In this document: positions 23,212 through 31,600 of the stretch, piece after piece
Layout of the letters: every line of letters begins with the position of its first letter
Position numbering within the stretch: position 1 is the stretch's first letter
Assembly: GCF_015752315.1 (NCBI RefSeq)
Contig: NZ_JADOVJ010000001.1
Span: 5,262,501-5,326,500, forward strand
From: Nocardioides luteus
Lineage (GTDB): Bacteria; Actinomycetota; Actinomycetes; Propionibacteriales; Nocardioidaceae
Length of the DNA: 64,000 bases
Direction of reading: 5' to 3'
The notes under the pieces: model-generated
The model's input: only the letters and a program-made list of their open reading frames with translations
Database searches by the model: none
Told to the model about the DNA's origin: nothing
Translations under genes and position numbers: made by a program

Positions 23212-24708
23212 TTGGCTGAGTTCTCGATCGACCTGTCGACAGTCATACAGAAGGTCGCGGCTGATCACCCCGAGGAACCCTCACCACAGCGCATCGCAGC
23301 CCTGGTGCTGGAGTTGATCCCTGCCGAGCACTACGCCGGTCTCCTGGCCAAGCTCTTGCCTCAGTACGTCGGCCAGACACTCCGCCGCACCGAACACGTG
23401 CCGGCCACAAGCCCTCGGATCGACTGGGAAGACACGCTCGGCGAGCGGGTACCCACCCAGGACGGCTATCGCTTCCTGCGCGACTGCAGCGCAGAAGATG
23501 TCCGCGCTGGTGCCAAGCGTCGACGGACCAACGCGGAAGCGCTGAACCGACGCGCCGACCTGTACGACGCGATCGCGCAGCGCCTCGACGAGGGCGAACT
23601 CCACGTGCCATCGACGAAGGCGACCCCTGCCGACCTTGGTCCAGAGGTTGGCGCCGAGATCATCATTCGGCACAGCGGCTACCGGTGGCCGTGGGGTTCA
23701 GAGCCGGTCGACACACTCCCGCCAGAGCGGAAACCCACCATCAACGAGATCCTCGACGAGGTGGCATACGTTCCCAGCGACATCCTCGTCAGCCAGCTGC
23801 GCGAGAGGCTCGACCTGCTCGACAAGTTGGCGGTCGGCTCGGCGCGCGGCTGGACGAGCGCCGAGATCGACCAGATCCTGGAGTCCACCGAGCTGATCGA
23901 GCCCTTCTACCAGGCACTGCTACGCGTCCACTCGAATCTCAACGCCACGGCATCCATCAAACGACTCGAGCACGACGAGCGCACCCGCAAGCGCCTGGGC
24001 AAGGACATCCGAGCGGTGCGGGAGCGCCTCACCGCTGTCCACACCCTGCTCAAGAACATCCAACGGGCCGCTGTCAGGCCGACTGCAATCCGCGGACCGG
24101 ACGAGAAGCGCTGGAGGGCGTGGTCTCGAGACCTGACGCGTCAGCACAAGGAGATGTTCGAGCGCGAGCTAGAAAGTCGCCTCGAGGCTGCCGGGCTGCC
24201 CGACCAAAAACACGTCGTCCCGATGCCCGCAGAGCCCGACCGTCTGCAATTCGCCCTAGACCACGGCCTGGTGGAACCCCTAACGAGCGGCACAACAACC
24301 CTCGCCGTGCACCGATACACCGACGCCGCCTTTAGCCGGTTGGTCGGCGAGGACATCGCCATGCAAGCGGACCCAGACGAAGGCGCTGCACTGCGGCATC
24401 CCATGAACCAGGACCGGTGGCAAGCTGCACTCAAGGCAGCCGCAGACACGCATCGGGAGCGCAACCCCAGTGACGAGTCGGCCCGAGTGCGCGCCGGCCG
24501 GTTCCACCAAGCGCTCATGCAGCGACAGGGGGAGGTGAAGCGGCTCCAGGCGGACCTCGTCCAGCGCATCCGCGCCTACCTGACCGACCTCAACCGCGTA
24601 CCGGAACGTCGCCGGATCATCGACGACACCATCGTGTGGCTCGCACATCAGGTCGGTGAGGAGCCCCCCATCGCCTACGACCCGACATGGCTCGCACCCA
24701 AGGGATGA
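23212..24708 (+). CDS. Large hypothetical protein, helical
   Basis: 498 residues starting from TTG at 23212, five bases after AGGAGG; an ATG at 23176 lacks such a site. The first 60 residues (SIDLSTVIQKVAADHPEEPS; RIAALVLELIPAEHYAGLLA) form a helical module; the middle is rich in Arg and Glu helices (DERTRKRLGKDIRAVRERLT) that could be coiled coil; the tail (RIRAYLTDLNRVPERRRIID) is also helical. No catalytic motif or membrane segment is seen. It stands alone between convergent or divergent accessory genes. A DNA-associated or structural role is only a guess. Confidence 0.6.
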   Translation: MAEFSIDLSTVIQKVAADHPEEPSPQRIAALVLELIPAEHYAGLLAKLLPQYVGQTLRRTEHVPATSPRIDWEDTLGERVPTQDGYRFLRDCSAEDVRAGAKRRRTNAEALNRRADLYDAIAQRLDEGELHVPSTKATPADLGPEVGAEIIIRHSGYRWPWGSEPVDTLPPERKPTINEILDEVAYVPSDILVSQLRERLDLLDKLAVGSARGWTSAEIDQILESTELIEPFYQALLRVHSNLNATASIKRLEHDERTRKRLGKDIRAVRERLTAVHTLLKNIQRAAVRPTAIRGPDEKRWRAWSRDLTRQHKEMFERELESRLEAAGLPDQKHVVPMPAEPDRLQFALDHGLVEPLTSGTTTLAVHRYTDAAFSRLVGEDIAMQADPDEGAALRHPMNQDRWQAALKAAADTHRERNPSDESARVRAGRFHQALMQRQGEVKRLQADLVQRIRAYLTDLNRVPERRRIIDDTIVWLAHQVGEEPPIAYDPTWLAPKG

Positions 24709-24793
24709 ACCCCGACCACTGCCAGTGGCACTTAAGGAAGGGCAGAGCTGGGTTTCGGCTGAGTGTTCATCCTCAACGCAGGGACCGCTCGCC

Positions 24794-25483
24794 TCAACTG
24801 GTCGACTGGTTGGCGCGGTAGGCCGCTTGCCGGTGGGCTGTCGAGCAGAACTTCGGGGTGCGGCCGGGGGATGTCGGCGCGGGGATCCGGCGCCCGCAGT
24901 ATCCGCAGGTGGGTGCGTTGGCCCATTCGTGGGCGAGCAGGGAGTAGGAGCGGGAGTCGCGCCAGGCGCCGTTGGTGAAGACGTGGTCGCGGATGGTGCC
25001 CTCGTAGGTGAACCAGAGGGACTTCACCAGCCGCTGGCTGGCTTCGTTGGCGGGACCGATGTTGGCGGTGAGGCGGTGCAGGCCGACCTTCTCGAAGGCG
25101 AACTCGATCATTGCGGCCGCGGCCTCGCGGGCGTAGCCCCTCCCCTGCCAGTCGGGTCGCAGGGCGTAGCCGAGGTCGGCGGCCTTATGTCCGCCGAGAC
25201 CGAGTCGGATGAATCCGGCGACGGTAGCGGTGTCTTCGGCGGGGGTGATCGCGAGGTAGTACTCGGTACGTGGGCTCGCGTGCTGTCGCTCGAGGATGCC
25301 GTTGAGCATGGCTGCGGCCTCGTCGCGGGTGCGGCGGTCGAAGGAGAGCCAGACCGTCACCTGGTCGTCGCCGACCAGGCCGGCGACACCCTCGACGTCG
25401 TCGTCGACGAAGTCTCGCAGCACGAGCCTGCCGGTGTGGATCGCCACCGGTCCTTCCGCCGGTCCGGCTGCTGGCGCGATCAT
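24794..25483 (-). CDS. GNAT acetyltransferase with C-terminal zinc finger
   Basis: 229 residues. Residues 12-185 are a RimJ/RimL-type acetyltransferase (IHTGRLVLRDFVDDDVEGVA; ADLGYALRPDWQGRGYAREA with the acetyl-CoA loop Q-G-R-G-Y-A; RLTANIGPANEASQRLVKSL). The last 40 residues add CGYCGRRIP ... KFCSTAHRQAAYRA, a C-x2-C...C-x3-H/R-x-A-Y-R zinc finger of the kind seen at the end of plasmid and phage proteins. The fusion is uncommon. It might acetylate a nucleic-acid-bound target, or a small molecule. ATG at 25483 chosen because similarity starts there. Confidence 0.7.
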   Translation of the reverse strand: MIAPAAGPAEGPVAIHTGRLVLRDFVDDDVEGVAGLVGDDQVTVWLSFDRRTRDEAAAMLNGILERQHASPRTEYYLAITPAEDTATVAGFIRLGLGGHKAADLGYALRPDWQGRGYAREAAAAMIEFAFEKVGLHRLTANIGPANEASQRLVKSLWFTYEGTIRDHVFTNGAWRDSRSYSLLAHEWANAPTCGYCGRRIPAPTSPGRTPKFCSTAHRQAAYRANQSTS

Positions 25484-25634
25484 GGTGCCAGCACCAAGGG
25501 CGTGCGGGTGAACGCCTCGAGGGCGTCGGCGAGATCCCCGCGAGGGCCGCTGGTCGCAGCGGTGCCTAGCGCCGTGCCGACGCGCTGGACGCTCTTGATG
25601 ATGCCGCCGATGCGGTGCTCGCGCGGGAGCGCGA

Positions 25635-25742
25635 GGACGCTGGCGAGGGTCCTGGACAGACGGCGAGGGGAAGCGCCGGTGGCGCGACACGGTCGTGGTC
25701 GACCATCTGGGCGAGACGGTCAAGGCAGCAGTAGCGGCCTGA
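25635..25742 (+). pseudogene. 3' remnant of an unknown gene with its terminator
   Basis: One plus-strand frame reads WTDGEGKRRWRDTVVVDHLG then ETVKAAVAA and stops at 25742, 20 nt before a strong hairpin. The protein-like composition and terminator suggest the end of a gene whose body has been lost; no start or extension is visible toward 25490. The rest of 25484-25634 shows nothing. Confidence 0.35.
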
Positions 25743-25762
25743 GCAGCAGAGTCCGGCTTGGC

Positions 25763-25803
25763 CTGAGGGCCGCAGCTTCCCCCACGGGAGCTGCGGCCCT
25801 CAG
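25763..25803. terminator. Perfect 15-bp hairpin terminator
   Basis: CTGAGGGCCGCAGCT (25763-25777) pairs with AGCTGCGGCCCTCAG (25789-25803) around an 11-nt loop, followed by AAGTTGTGG. It lies between the plus-strand remnant ending at 25742 and the convergent minus-strand gene ending at 25815, so it can serve both. Confidence 0.7.
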
Positions 25804-25814
25804 AAGTTGTGGCG

Positions 25815-26018
25815 TCAGTCGTTGTCCGACTTACTGTTGTCGGATGTGATTCGTCGGACCGGGCGCCGCGTGGATGCTCGGCGCTCGCCGGTGAGGGACT
25901 CGTAGCGGTTCTCGAGCCGTCCGGGGTTGGCGAGACGTGGCTGAGGGCGCGGCCGCTCGGCCGGCGTCTCTTGAGGGCGCTTCTTGGATGACGCCGAGTC
26001 TTTCTTCTCATCGCTCAT
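25815..26018 (-). CDS. Small charged protein, third gene of the 27.3-25.8 kb operon
   Basis: 67 residues, strongly hydrophilic and probably disordered (MSDEKKDSASSKKRPQETPA; RRPVRRITSDNSKSDND). Its ATG overlaps the TGA of the preceding membrane-protein gene (ATGA). No family recognised. The tight coupling to the sensor/membrane pair suggests it belongs to that system. Confidence 0.55.
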   Translation of the reverse strand: MSDEKKDSASSKKRPQETPAERPRPQPRLANPGRLENRYESLTGERRASTRRPVRRITSDNSKSDND

Positions 26019-26485
26019 TGGTTCACCCCCTCCCAGAGCTTCCCGAGGAGGAGGAACGGGACTTCCACGAGGAGTGCGATGAGCACCGCCCCATGCCACT
26101 TCTGGAGCCGGCCGATGACCTTGGCGTTGGCCTCGGACTGCTGCTCCAGGTGTAGCGCGAGATCACGGACCTGGTCATCGGTCGAGGCGTTGTCGAGCTC
26201 GACCCACTGGACGAGGAGATGCGGCTTCTGGCCGGCCCACACCTTCTGGGGCCACGCGATGACGACGGTGCCGATGACAACGGTGGCGAAGCAGAGGAAG
26301 GCGAGAATGGACCAGACATAGGACCAGCAGTCTGCGCTCTTCGTGTCGACACCGATCACAGACAGGGCGAGAGCGCCGGCGGCGACGGTCCAGGTGCCAC
26401 GGCCCCGTAGGTTCTCGAGCTGGGCAAGCTGCGCGTCGTAGCTACGTCGCGCCTCCTCGAGCGCAAGCTGGTACCTGGATCCCAT
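26015..26485 (-). CDS. Membrane protein with N-terminal coiled coil
   Basis: 156 residues. Residues 1-29 are a long helix (YQLALEEARRSYDAQLAQLE), 32-47 and 56-78 are membrane helices (WTVAAGALALSVIGV; VWSILAFLCFATVVIGTVVI), 85-128 are soluble and helical, and 131-148 form a third membrane helix (GAVLIALLVEVPFLLLG). The helix-2TM-helix plan resembles membrane effectors of nucleotide-signalling conflict systems, but I see no diagnostic motif. It starts 7 nt after the stop of the winged-helix gene, in one operon. Confidence 0.6.
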   Translation of the reverse strand: MGSRYQLALEEARRSYDAQLAQLENLRGRGTWTVAAGALALSVIGVDTKSADCWSYVWSILAFLCFATVVIGTVVIAWPQKVWAGQKPHLLVQWVELDNASTDDQVRDLALHLEQQSEANAKVIGRLQKWHGAVLIALLVEVPFLLLGKLWEGVNQ

Positions 26486-26492
26486 CTCAGCC

Positions 26493-27359
26493 TCAGGCGA
26501 TCCCGAGGGCTTGCGCGAGAGGAAGAGCCAACGCACCACCCAGAGCACCCGTGCCAGTTGCGGTGAGGAGCTTGTAGAGCCCGAAGGTCGCCTTCTGGGC
26601 GAGGCTGCGGTCGTCGGTCTGGATCTGGTCCAGGAGCGGAACGATCTCATCCTTGAGTTCCTCCAGCGCTGGCAGCGCCTCTCGAATGGCCTCGGAGTGG
26701 CTCTGCGCCTTCACGAGGTCGAAGTCGTCGATGTTTGCCTGGACTTCGTTGTGGGATCCCGCGGCCGAGGTGACGATGTTCCCGTCACCGGTGATGGTGA
26801 TGTGCTGCACGACGCTGGGCGCCAGGGAAACCTCAGTGATCCCAGCTGCGCCGTTTCCTTCGTCGAGACGCTCTTGACCCGCACCGGTGATGTACGCCAG
26901 CAGATGATTGCGTCCGTAGTCGCCTCCGAGGGTCTTGATCAGGCCTTCGGTCACCAGGTGGTCGGCGGCCAGGTCGACCTCCTTCTCCGTGAACGCGACG
27001 CCGTCAGCGCCCCCGGCGAACTTCTCGAGCGACACACGGGTGCCCGCATCCTCGGCCTCGGTGGTCTTGTCGAGCCAGGCGAGCAGATCGTCACGACACT
27101 GGGTGCGTCGGTAACTCCGGTCTTCGCGGCGCTTAAGCATCGCGTCGACCTCGGCCCGCCCATCCACCGTGAGGTGATAGAACCCCTCGCTGCGGCTATC
27201 GCGCCGCAGGAGACCGATGTCCGCCAAGTGCTCGAGGTCGGCAATGAGATCGTCGCCCAGGTGGGTCTCGACGTCGCTGTAGTCGGCCTCCTGCTCGGGT
27301 CGACCGTGGATGTACTCGAGGATCTTCAGCTGAATGTCAGTGAGCGACGAATACCCCAT
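26493..27359 (-). CDS. Double winged-helix protein with GDGN motif
   Basis: 288 residues. Residues 5-75 form a winged helix (SLTDIQLKILEYIHGRPEQE; LEHLADIGLLRRDSRSEGFY; HLTVDGRAEVDAML), and 85-170 form a second one. Residues 183-205 contain HITITGDGNIVTSAAGSHNE, a short beta motif (GDGN-x-V) found in many small proteins of mobile-element immunity and toxin loci. The C-terminal 70 residues are helical with a hydrophobic end rich in Ala, Leu and Gly (GTGALGGALALPLAQALG) that may insert into membrane. No ribosome site; TACGAT about 7 nt upstream suggests leaderless transcription. It leads a three-gene operon. Confidence 0.6.
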   Translation of the reverse strand: MGYSSLTDIQLKILEYIHGRPEQEADYSDVETHLGDDLIADLEHLADIGLLRRDSRSEGFYHLTVDGRAEVDAMLKRREDRSYRRTQCRDDLLAWLDKTTEAEDAGTRVSLEKFAGGADGVAFTEKEVDLAADHLVTEGLIKTLGGDYGRNHLLAYITGAGQERLDEGNGAAGITEVSLAPSVVQHITITGDGNIVTSAAGSHNEVQANIDDFDLVKAQSHSEAIREALPALEELKDEIVPLLDQIQTDDRSLAQKATFGLYKLLTATGTGALGGALALPLAQALGIA

Positions 27360-27767
27360 GGGGATAATCGTAGAAGTTGGGACCGACAGTTTCGTCGGAG
27401 ACTGTGAGTGTGTCGTGACCTGACGTTTGTACGCGCGGCGATGGTTGTCCACCTGGCTCGTCCTTCCGGTTTACGGTCCCCCGCTGCCTGGATGCTGCGG
27501 AGGTTCAGGACGTATAGGGCCACAGCTGACCGCACAGTGTCGCGGGGTGAACGGGACCCCTCGGCGCACACCTCGCCGAGGAGGGGCGACGGTGGACAAC
27601 GACGAAACCCCCGGCCAACCGCTCTCCCAGATTGAGCGGCGGGCCGGGGGGCCTTGCGGTTGCCGACGACGAGTCCCAGATGTCCCGCCAGCGGCGGCGG
27701 AGGTGGCGAGCAACCCAGATGCTCACCTCCCCCGCAGATTTTTGATTTGCTTGAGAGGTTCGTCTTG
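27360..27767. other. Intergenic region between the sensor operon and parB-like gene
   Basis: About 400 bp without a convincing gene. It holds the terminator at 27608-27650 and a second hairpin CCTCGGCG (27559)/CGCCGAGG (27574). Short open frames here lack ribosome sites and look like non-coding high-GC DNA. A centromere-like direct-repeat array for the partition pair was looked for and not seen. Confidence 0.5.
27608..27650 (-). terminator. Terminator of the partition operon
   Basis: CCCCCGGCC (27608-27616)/GGCCGGGGG (27642-27650) encloses CCGCTC/GAGCGG, making a long stem with a small bulge. On the minus strand it is followed by TTTCGTCG. It lies about 120 nt past the stop of the ParB-like gene. 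Confidence 0.55.
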
Positions 27768-28307
27768 TCAGCCGCAGGTCGCCTTCGGCACTCCGAGCAG
27801 GCCGCGGATCTCGTCCTCGGTCGTGGCGACGCCGCCGGCCAGGAGAGTGTCAGCCTCAGAGAGGAGCAGGTCGACGGCGACGCGGATGAGGGTGTTGTCT
27901 GTGAACCGCTCCCCCGCTCCCCCACGTCGCTTGTTGAGTCGGCGGGTCAGGACGGTGAGTCCGTCGAGCTGCTCGTCGGTGAACCGGGCCTCTTTGCGGG
28001 TCAGCTTGAGGTAGCGCGGGCCGTCGCCCTCGACGATCGGGGCGGCTTTCGCGGTCTTGGTCTTCGTGGCCGGCTTCGCGCTGTTCTGCTTCTTCGGCGC
28101 GGGCGCAGGCTTCGGCTCGGCCATCTCCACAACAACCGGCGTCTCGACAGGTGCCTCGCCTGCTGCGGATGGGACGCTCTGCAGCGCTGGCGCTGAGCCG
28201 GGGTCCTCTGCTGGCGTCTCGTCACCCGGCTCGGTCGAGGCTTCGACTGGATCGGGGGCGGTGTCCTCGAGGTTGGAGATGAGGTTGGTGAGCTTGGGCC
28301 GTGCCAT
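27768..28307 (-). CDS. ParB-like partition protein (small plasmid type)
   Basis: 179 residues. The first 95 are disordered and rich in Pro, Ala, Glu and Lys; the folded end (RYLKLTRKEARFTDEQLDGL; TVLTRRLNKRRGGAGERFTD; NTLIRVAVDLLLSEADTL) has the build of a small DNA-binding partner of ParA, with the T-x-N-x-LIRVAVDLLL helix typical of ribbon-helix-helix/centromere-binding proteins. Its ATG abuts the stop of the ParA remnant (one shared base), the standard parAB order. Because ParA is truncated, active partition is unlikely; the gene may persist as a leftover or for autoregulation. Confidence 0.65.
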   Translation of the reverse strand: MARPKLTNLISNLEDTAPDPVEASTEPGDETPAEDPGSAPALQSVPSAAGEAPVETPVVVEMAEPKPAPAPKKQNSAKPATKTKTAKAAPIVEGDGPRYLKLTRKEARFTDEQLDGLTVLTRRLNKRRGGAGERFTDNTLIRVAVDLLLSEADTLLAGGVATTEDEIRGLLGVPKATCG

Positions 28308-28489
28308 CAGTTGACCGCCTTCAGGTTGGAGTCCCTCGTGACGGCGGCGGGGTTGTTGGCCCAGTGGGTCATCAGCTCGAGGGCGACCTTGCGGAAGTCC
28401 TCGGCGGCCCGGACGGCTTCGCGGTTGCTGCCGTACTGGGTGACGACCTTGCCCTCAATGTAGGAGAACGTGCAGAAGCCCGGCAGGGT
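28307..28489 (-). pseudogene. ParA remnant, last 60 residues only
   Basis: The frame ending at 28307 reads TLPGFCTFSYIEGKVVTQYG, EAVRAAEDFRKVALELMTHW and a short tail, the end of a plasmid ParA ATPase. Upstream of 28489 the match stops abruptly and the sequence becomes the intergenic DNA after putA. No Walker motifs are present. This is the right-hand junction of the plasmid-like DNA. The 11 bases TCGACACCGCT at the break (28489-28499) recur at 28581-28591. Confidence 0.7.
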
Positions 28490-28534
28490 CGACACCGCTG
28501 GTCGAGCCGCCGGAGCCCCTGGGCGGAGGCGTGC

Positions 28535-28583
28535 CGAGACCAACACAGTTCCCTCGGGCGCCGATAGGACTGTGTTGGTCTCG
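28535..28583 (-). terminator. putA terminator
   Basis: CGAGACCAACACAGT (28535-28549) and ACTGTGTTGGTCTCG (28569-28583) are perfect 15-base inverted repeats around a 19-nt loop that itself contains CTCGGGCGCCGAT. The stem begins 37 nt past the putA stop. Confidence 0.7.
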
Positions 28584-28619
28584 ACACCGCTCGCTGGCGC
28601 TCGCGGTCTCGACCTGCGG

Positions 28620-31600
28620 CTAGAAAAGGTTCTCCACCAGCGGGGTCGGAGAGCCGAAGCGGTGAGCGGTGATCGACACGGCCTGCTCGCGCAGGAAGGT
28701 GAGCAGCTCGACCCGGCCGGCCTCGACCACGGGCTGGGCGTAGAGCGCGACGTCGACGCGGCCCTGGCTCGCTTCCGCGAAGGCTTCGCGCGACCCACCC
28801 AGGAGACGTACGCGGCTGGGAGCGTGCGGCCCGGAGAGGAACGACGCCCACGCGGCCTCGTCCTCGACGACATACGTCGCACCGGTCGCGCGGACCAGCG
28901 AGGCGGTCTCGTCGTCCAGCGCCGTGGCGACGGACACTGTGACCGGCGCCCCGGCGGCAACACCGGCGGCGAGGACGCGCAGCAGGTGGGCGATCGGAGT
29001 CATCGTCTCGGGCTCCGCTTCGACCGCACCACCCTCGTACCGGATCGTCACCGGCACCGGCGAGTAGCGCAGCACGTTGACCTCGGCGGTCAGTCGCGAG
29101 ACGTCCCGGGCGGCGCCGAACTCGCGCTCCCAGGCGAGAGCGTCGGACCCGGCTCCACGCTTGAGCATGTCGATCTCGTCCAGCTGCAGCCGGGCGGCCC
29201 AGTCGACGAGCGACCGTACGGCAGGAGCCGGCGTCGCGAGCTCGGTGGCCGGAGCCGAGACCCAGTCACTGAGGCCGACCAGGTAGTTGGGCCCGCCGGC
29301 CTTCGTCCCGGCGCCGACCGCCGACTTCTTCCAGCCACCGAACGGCTGACGGCGCACGATCGCGCCGGTGATGCCGCGGTTGACGTAGGCGTTGCCGGCC
29401 TCGACGGAGTCGAGCCAGTGTGAGATCTCGGCGCGGTCGAGGCTGTGGATGCCGGCGGTGAGGCCGTAGTCCACCTCGTTCTGGATCTCGAGAGCCTCGT
29501 CGAGCGAGGAGGCCGAGATCAGGCCGAGGACGGGACCGAAGTACTCGGTCAGGTGGAACTCGGAGCCACGCTTGACGCCGGTCTTCACACCCGGCGACCA
29601 GAGCCGGCCGGTGTCGTCGAGCTGGCGCGGCTTCACCAGCCACGTCTCACCCGGCGCGAGCGTCGTCAGCGCCTTGAGCAGCTTGCCGGAGGCGGGCTCG
29701 ATGACCGGGCCGACCTGCACCGTCGGGTCCGTCGGATAACCCACGCGAAGCGAGGTCACCGCGTCGATCAGCTGGTCGCGGAAGCGACGCGAGGTCGCCA
29801 CGGAGCCGACCAGGATGCCCAGCGACGCGGCCGAGCACTTCTGCCCGGCGTGACCGAAGGCGGAGTAGACGAGGTCCTTGACGGCCAGGTCGAGGTCGGC
29901 GTCCGGGGTGACCACCAGCGAGTTCTTGCCGGAGGTCTCGGCCAGCAGCGGCAGGTCCGGGCGGAACGAGCGGAAGAGCTCGGCGGTGTCGAACGCGCCG
30001 GTCAGCACCAGTCGGTCGACCAGCGGGGAGGCGATCAGCGCACGACCGACCTCGTTCTCCGGCACGTGGACCAGCCGCAGCACCTCCTTCGGCACTCCCG
30101 CGGCCCACAGGGTCTCGACCAGCACCGAGCCGCAGCGCTGGGCCTGCGGAGCCGGCTTGATCACCACGGCCGACCCGGCCGCGAGCGCGGCCGCGACGCC
30201 GCCAGTCGGGATGGCGAGCGGGAAGTTCCAGGGCGGGGTGACCAGGGTGAGGCGCACGGGCACCTGGCGCGCACCGTCGACCGCGTCGAGCTCCTCGGCC
30301 AGGGTCGCGTAGTAGTTGAGGAAGTCGATCGCCTCGGAGACCTCGGGGTCACCCTGGTCGAGCGTCTTGCCACATTCGGAGGCGCCCACCTCGAGCCACT
30401 CGGCCCGGCGCCGCTCGACCTCGACCGCGGCGGCCCGCAGCACGGCGGCCCGCTCGGCGCCGGTCTTGCGGCCCCAGTCTGCCTGAGCGCCGACGGCACC
30501 CTCGAGCACCGACTCCACTGCCTCCACCGAGGTCAGCGTGTGGTCGGCGACGAGCTGGTCACCCAGCGTCGAGGAGCCCACCCGGGCGATGATCGCCTTG
30601 CCCCACTCCCGGTTGCCCGGCAGGTGCGGGTCGGTGTCGGGGGTGTTCTCGAACACGGTCTGGACGTCATCCGCGACCGGCGTACGGCGGTCCTGGGTCC
30701 GGTTGGGCGCCGGCACGGAGTCGTCGACAGCTGCGAGGGAGCGTACGAACCGCTCCTTCTCGCGCTGGTAGAGCGCCTCGGAGGAGTTGAGGTCGAAGAC
30801 GGCCGACATGAAGTTCTCGGTGCTGGCGCCCTCCTCGAGGCGACGCACGAGGTAGGCGATCGCGACGTCGAAGTCCTTGGGGTGCACGACCGGCACGTAG
30901 AGCAGCAGTCCACCCACGGTCTCCCGGACCGCCTCGGCCTGACCCTCGGCCATGCCCAGCAGCATCTCGAACTCGACCGAGTCACGAACCTGCCGCTGAC
31001 CAGCCAGGATCCAGGCGTACGCCACGTCGAACAGGTTGTGGCCGGCGACGCCGAGGCGCACGTTGGCCATCCGCTCGGGCGTCAGCGCCCAGGACAGCAC
31101 CCGCTTGTAGTTGGTGTCGGAGTCCTGCTTGGTCGACCAGGTCGCGACCGGCCAGCCGTGCAATGACGCCTCGACGTGCTCCATCGGGAGGTTGGCGCCC
31201 TTGACCAGGCGCACCTTGATCGGCGCGCCCCCACGCGCACGCCGAGCAGCCGACCACTCCTGGAGCCGCATCATCGCCGCCATCGCGTCGGGCAGGTAGG
31301 CCTGCAGGACGATGCCCGCCTCCAGGTCGGCCAGCTCGGGACGGTCGAGCAGCCGCGTGAAGACGTCGATGGTCATGTCGAGGTCGCGGTACTCCTCCAT
31401 GTCCAGGTTGATGAACTTCTTCGTCCCGGCGGCCGAGGACGTCGCGGCGTAGGTGTAGAGCGGGAGGAGCCGCTCGACGACGTGCTCGACGGCCTCGTCG
31501 TAGGCCCAGACCGCATGCGGCGCGACCGGCGAGGAGACCTTCACCGAGACGTAGTCGACGTCGTCGCGGGCCAGCAGCTTGCGGATGCCGGCCAGACGGC

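Noticed and set aside
17300..28500. CRISPR array or tRNA attachment site in the plasmid-like region
   Set aside because: No regularly spaced repeats and no tRNA-like sequence were found; the repeated 20-base motif of leaders A and B occurs only twice and within larger folds.
28577..28617. GGTCTCGAC...GGTCTCGAC with CGCTCGC...CGCTCGC next to putA
   Set aside because: These are direct, not inverted, short repeats of a kind common in intergenic DNA of this group; kept only as part of the junction argument.
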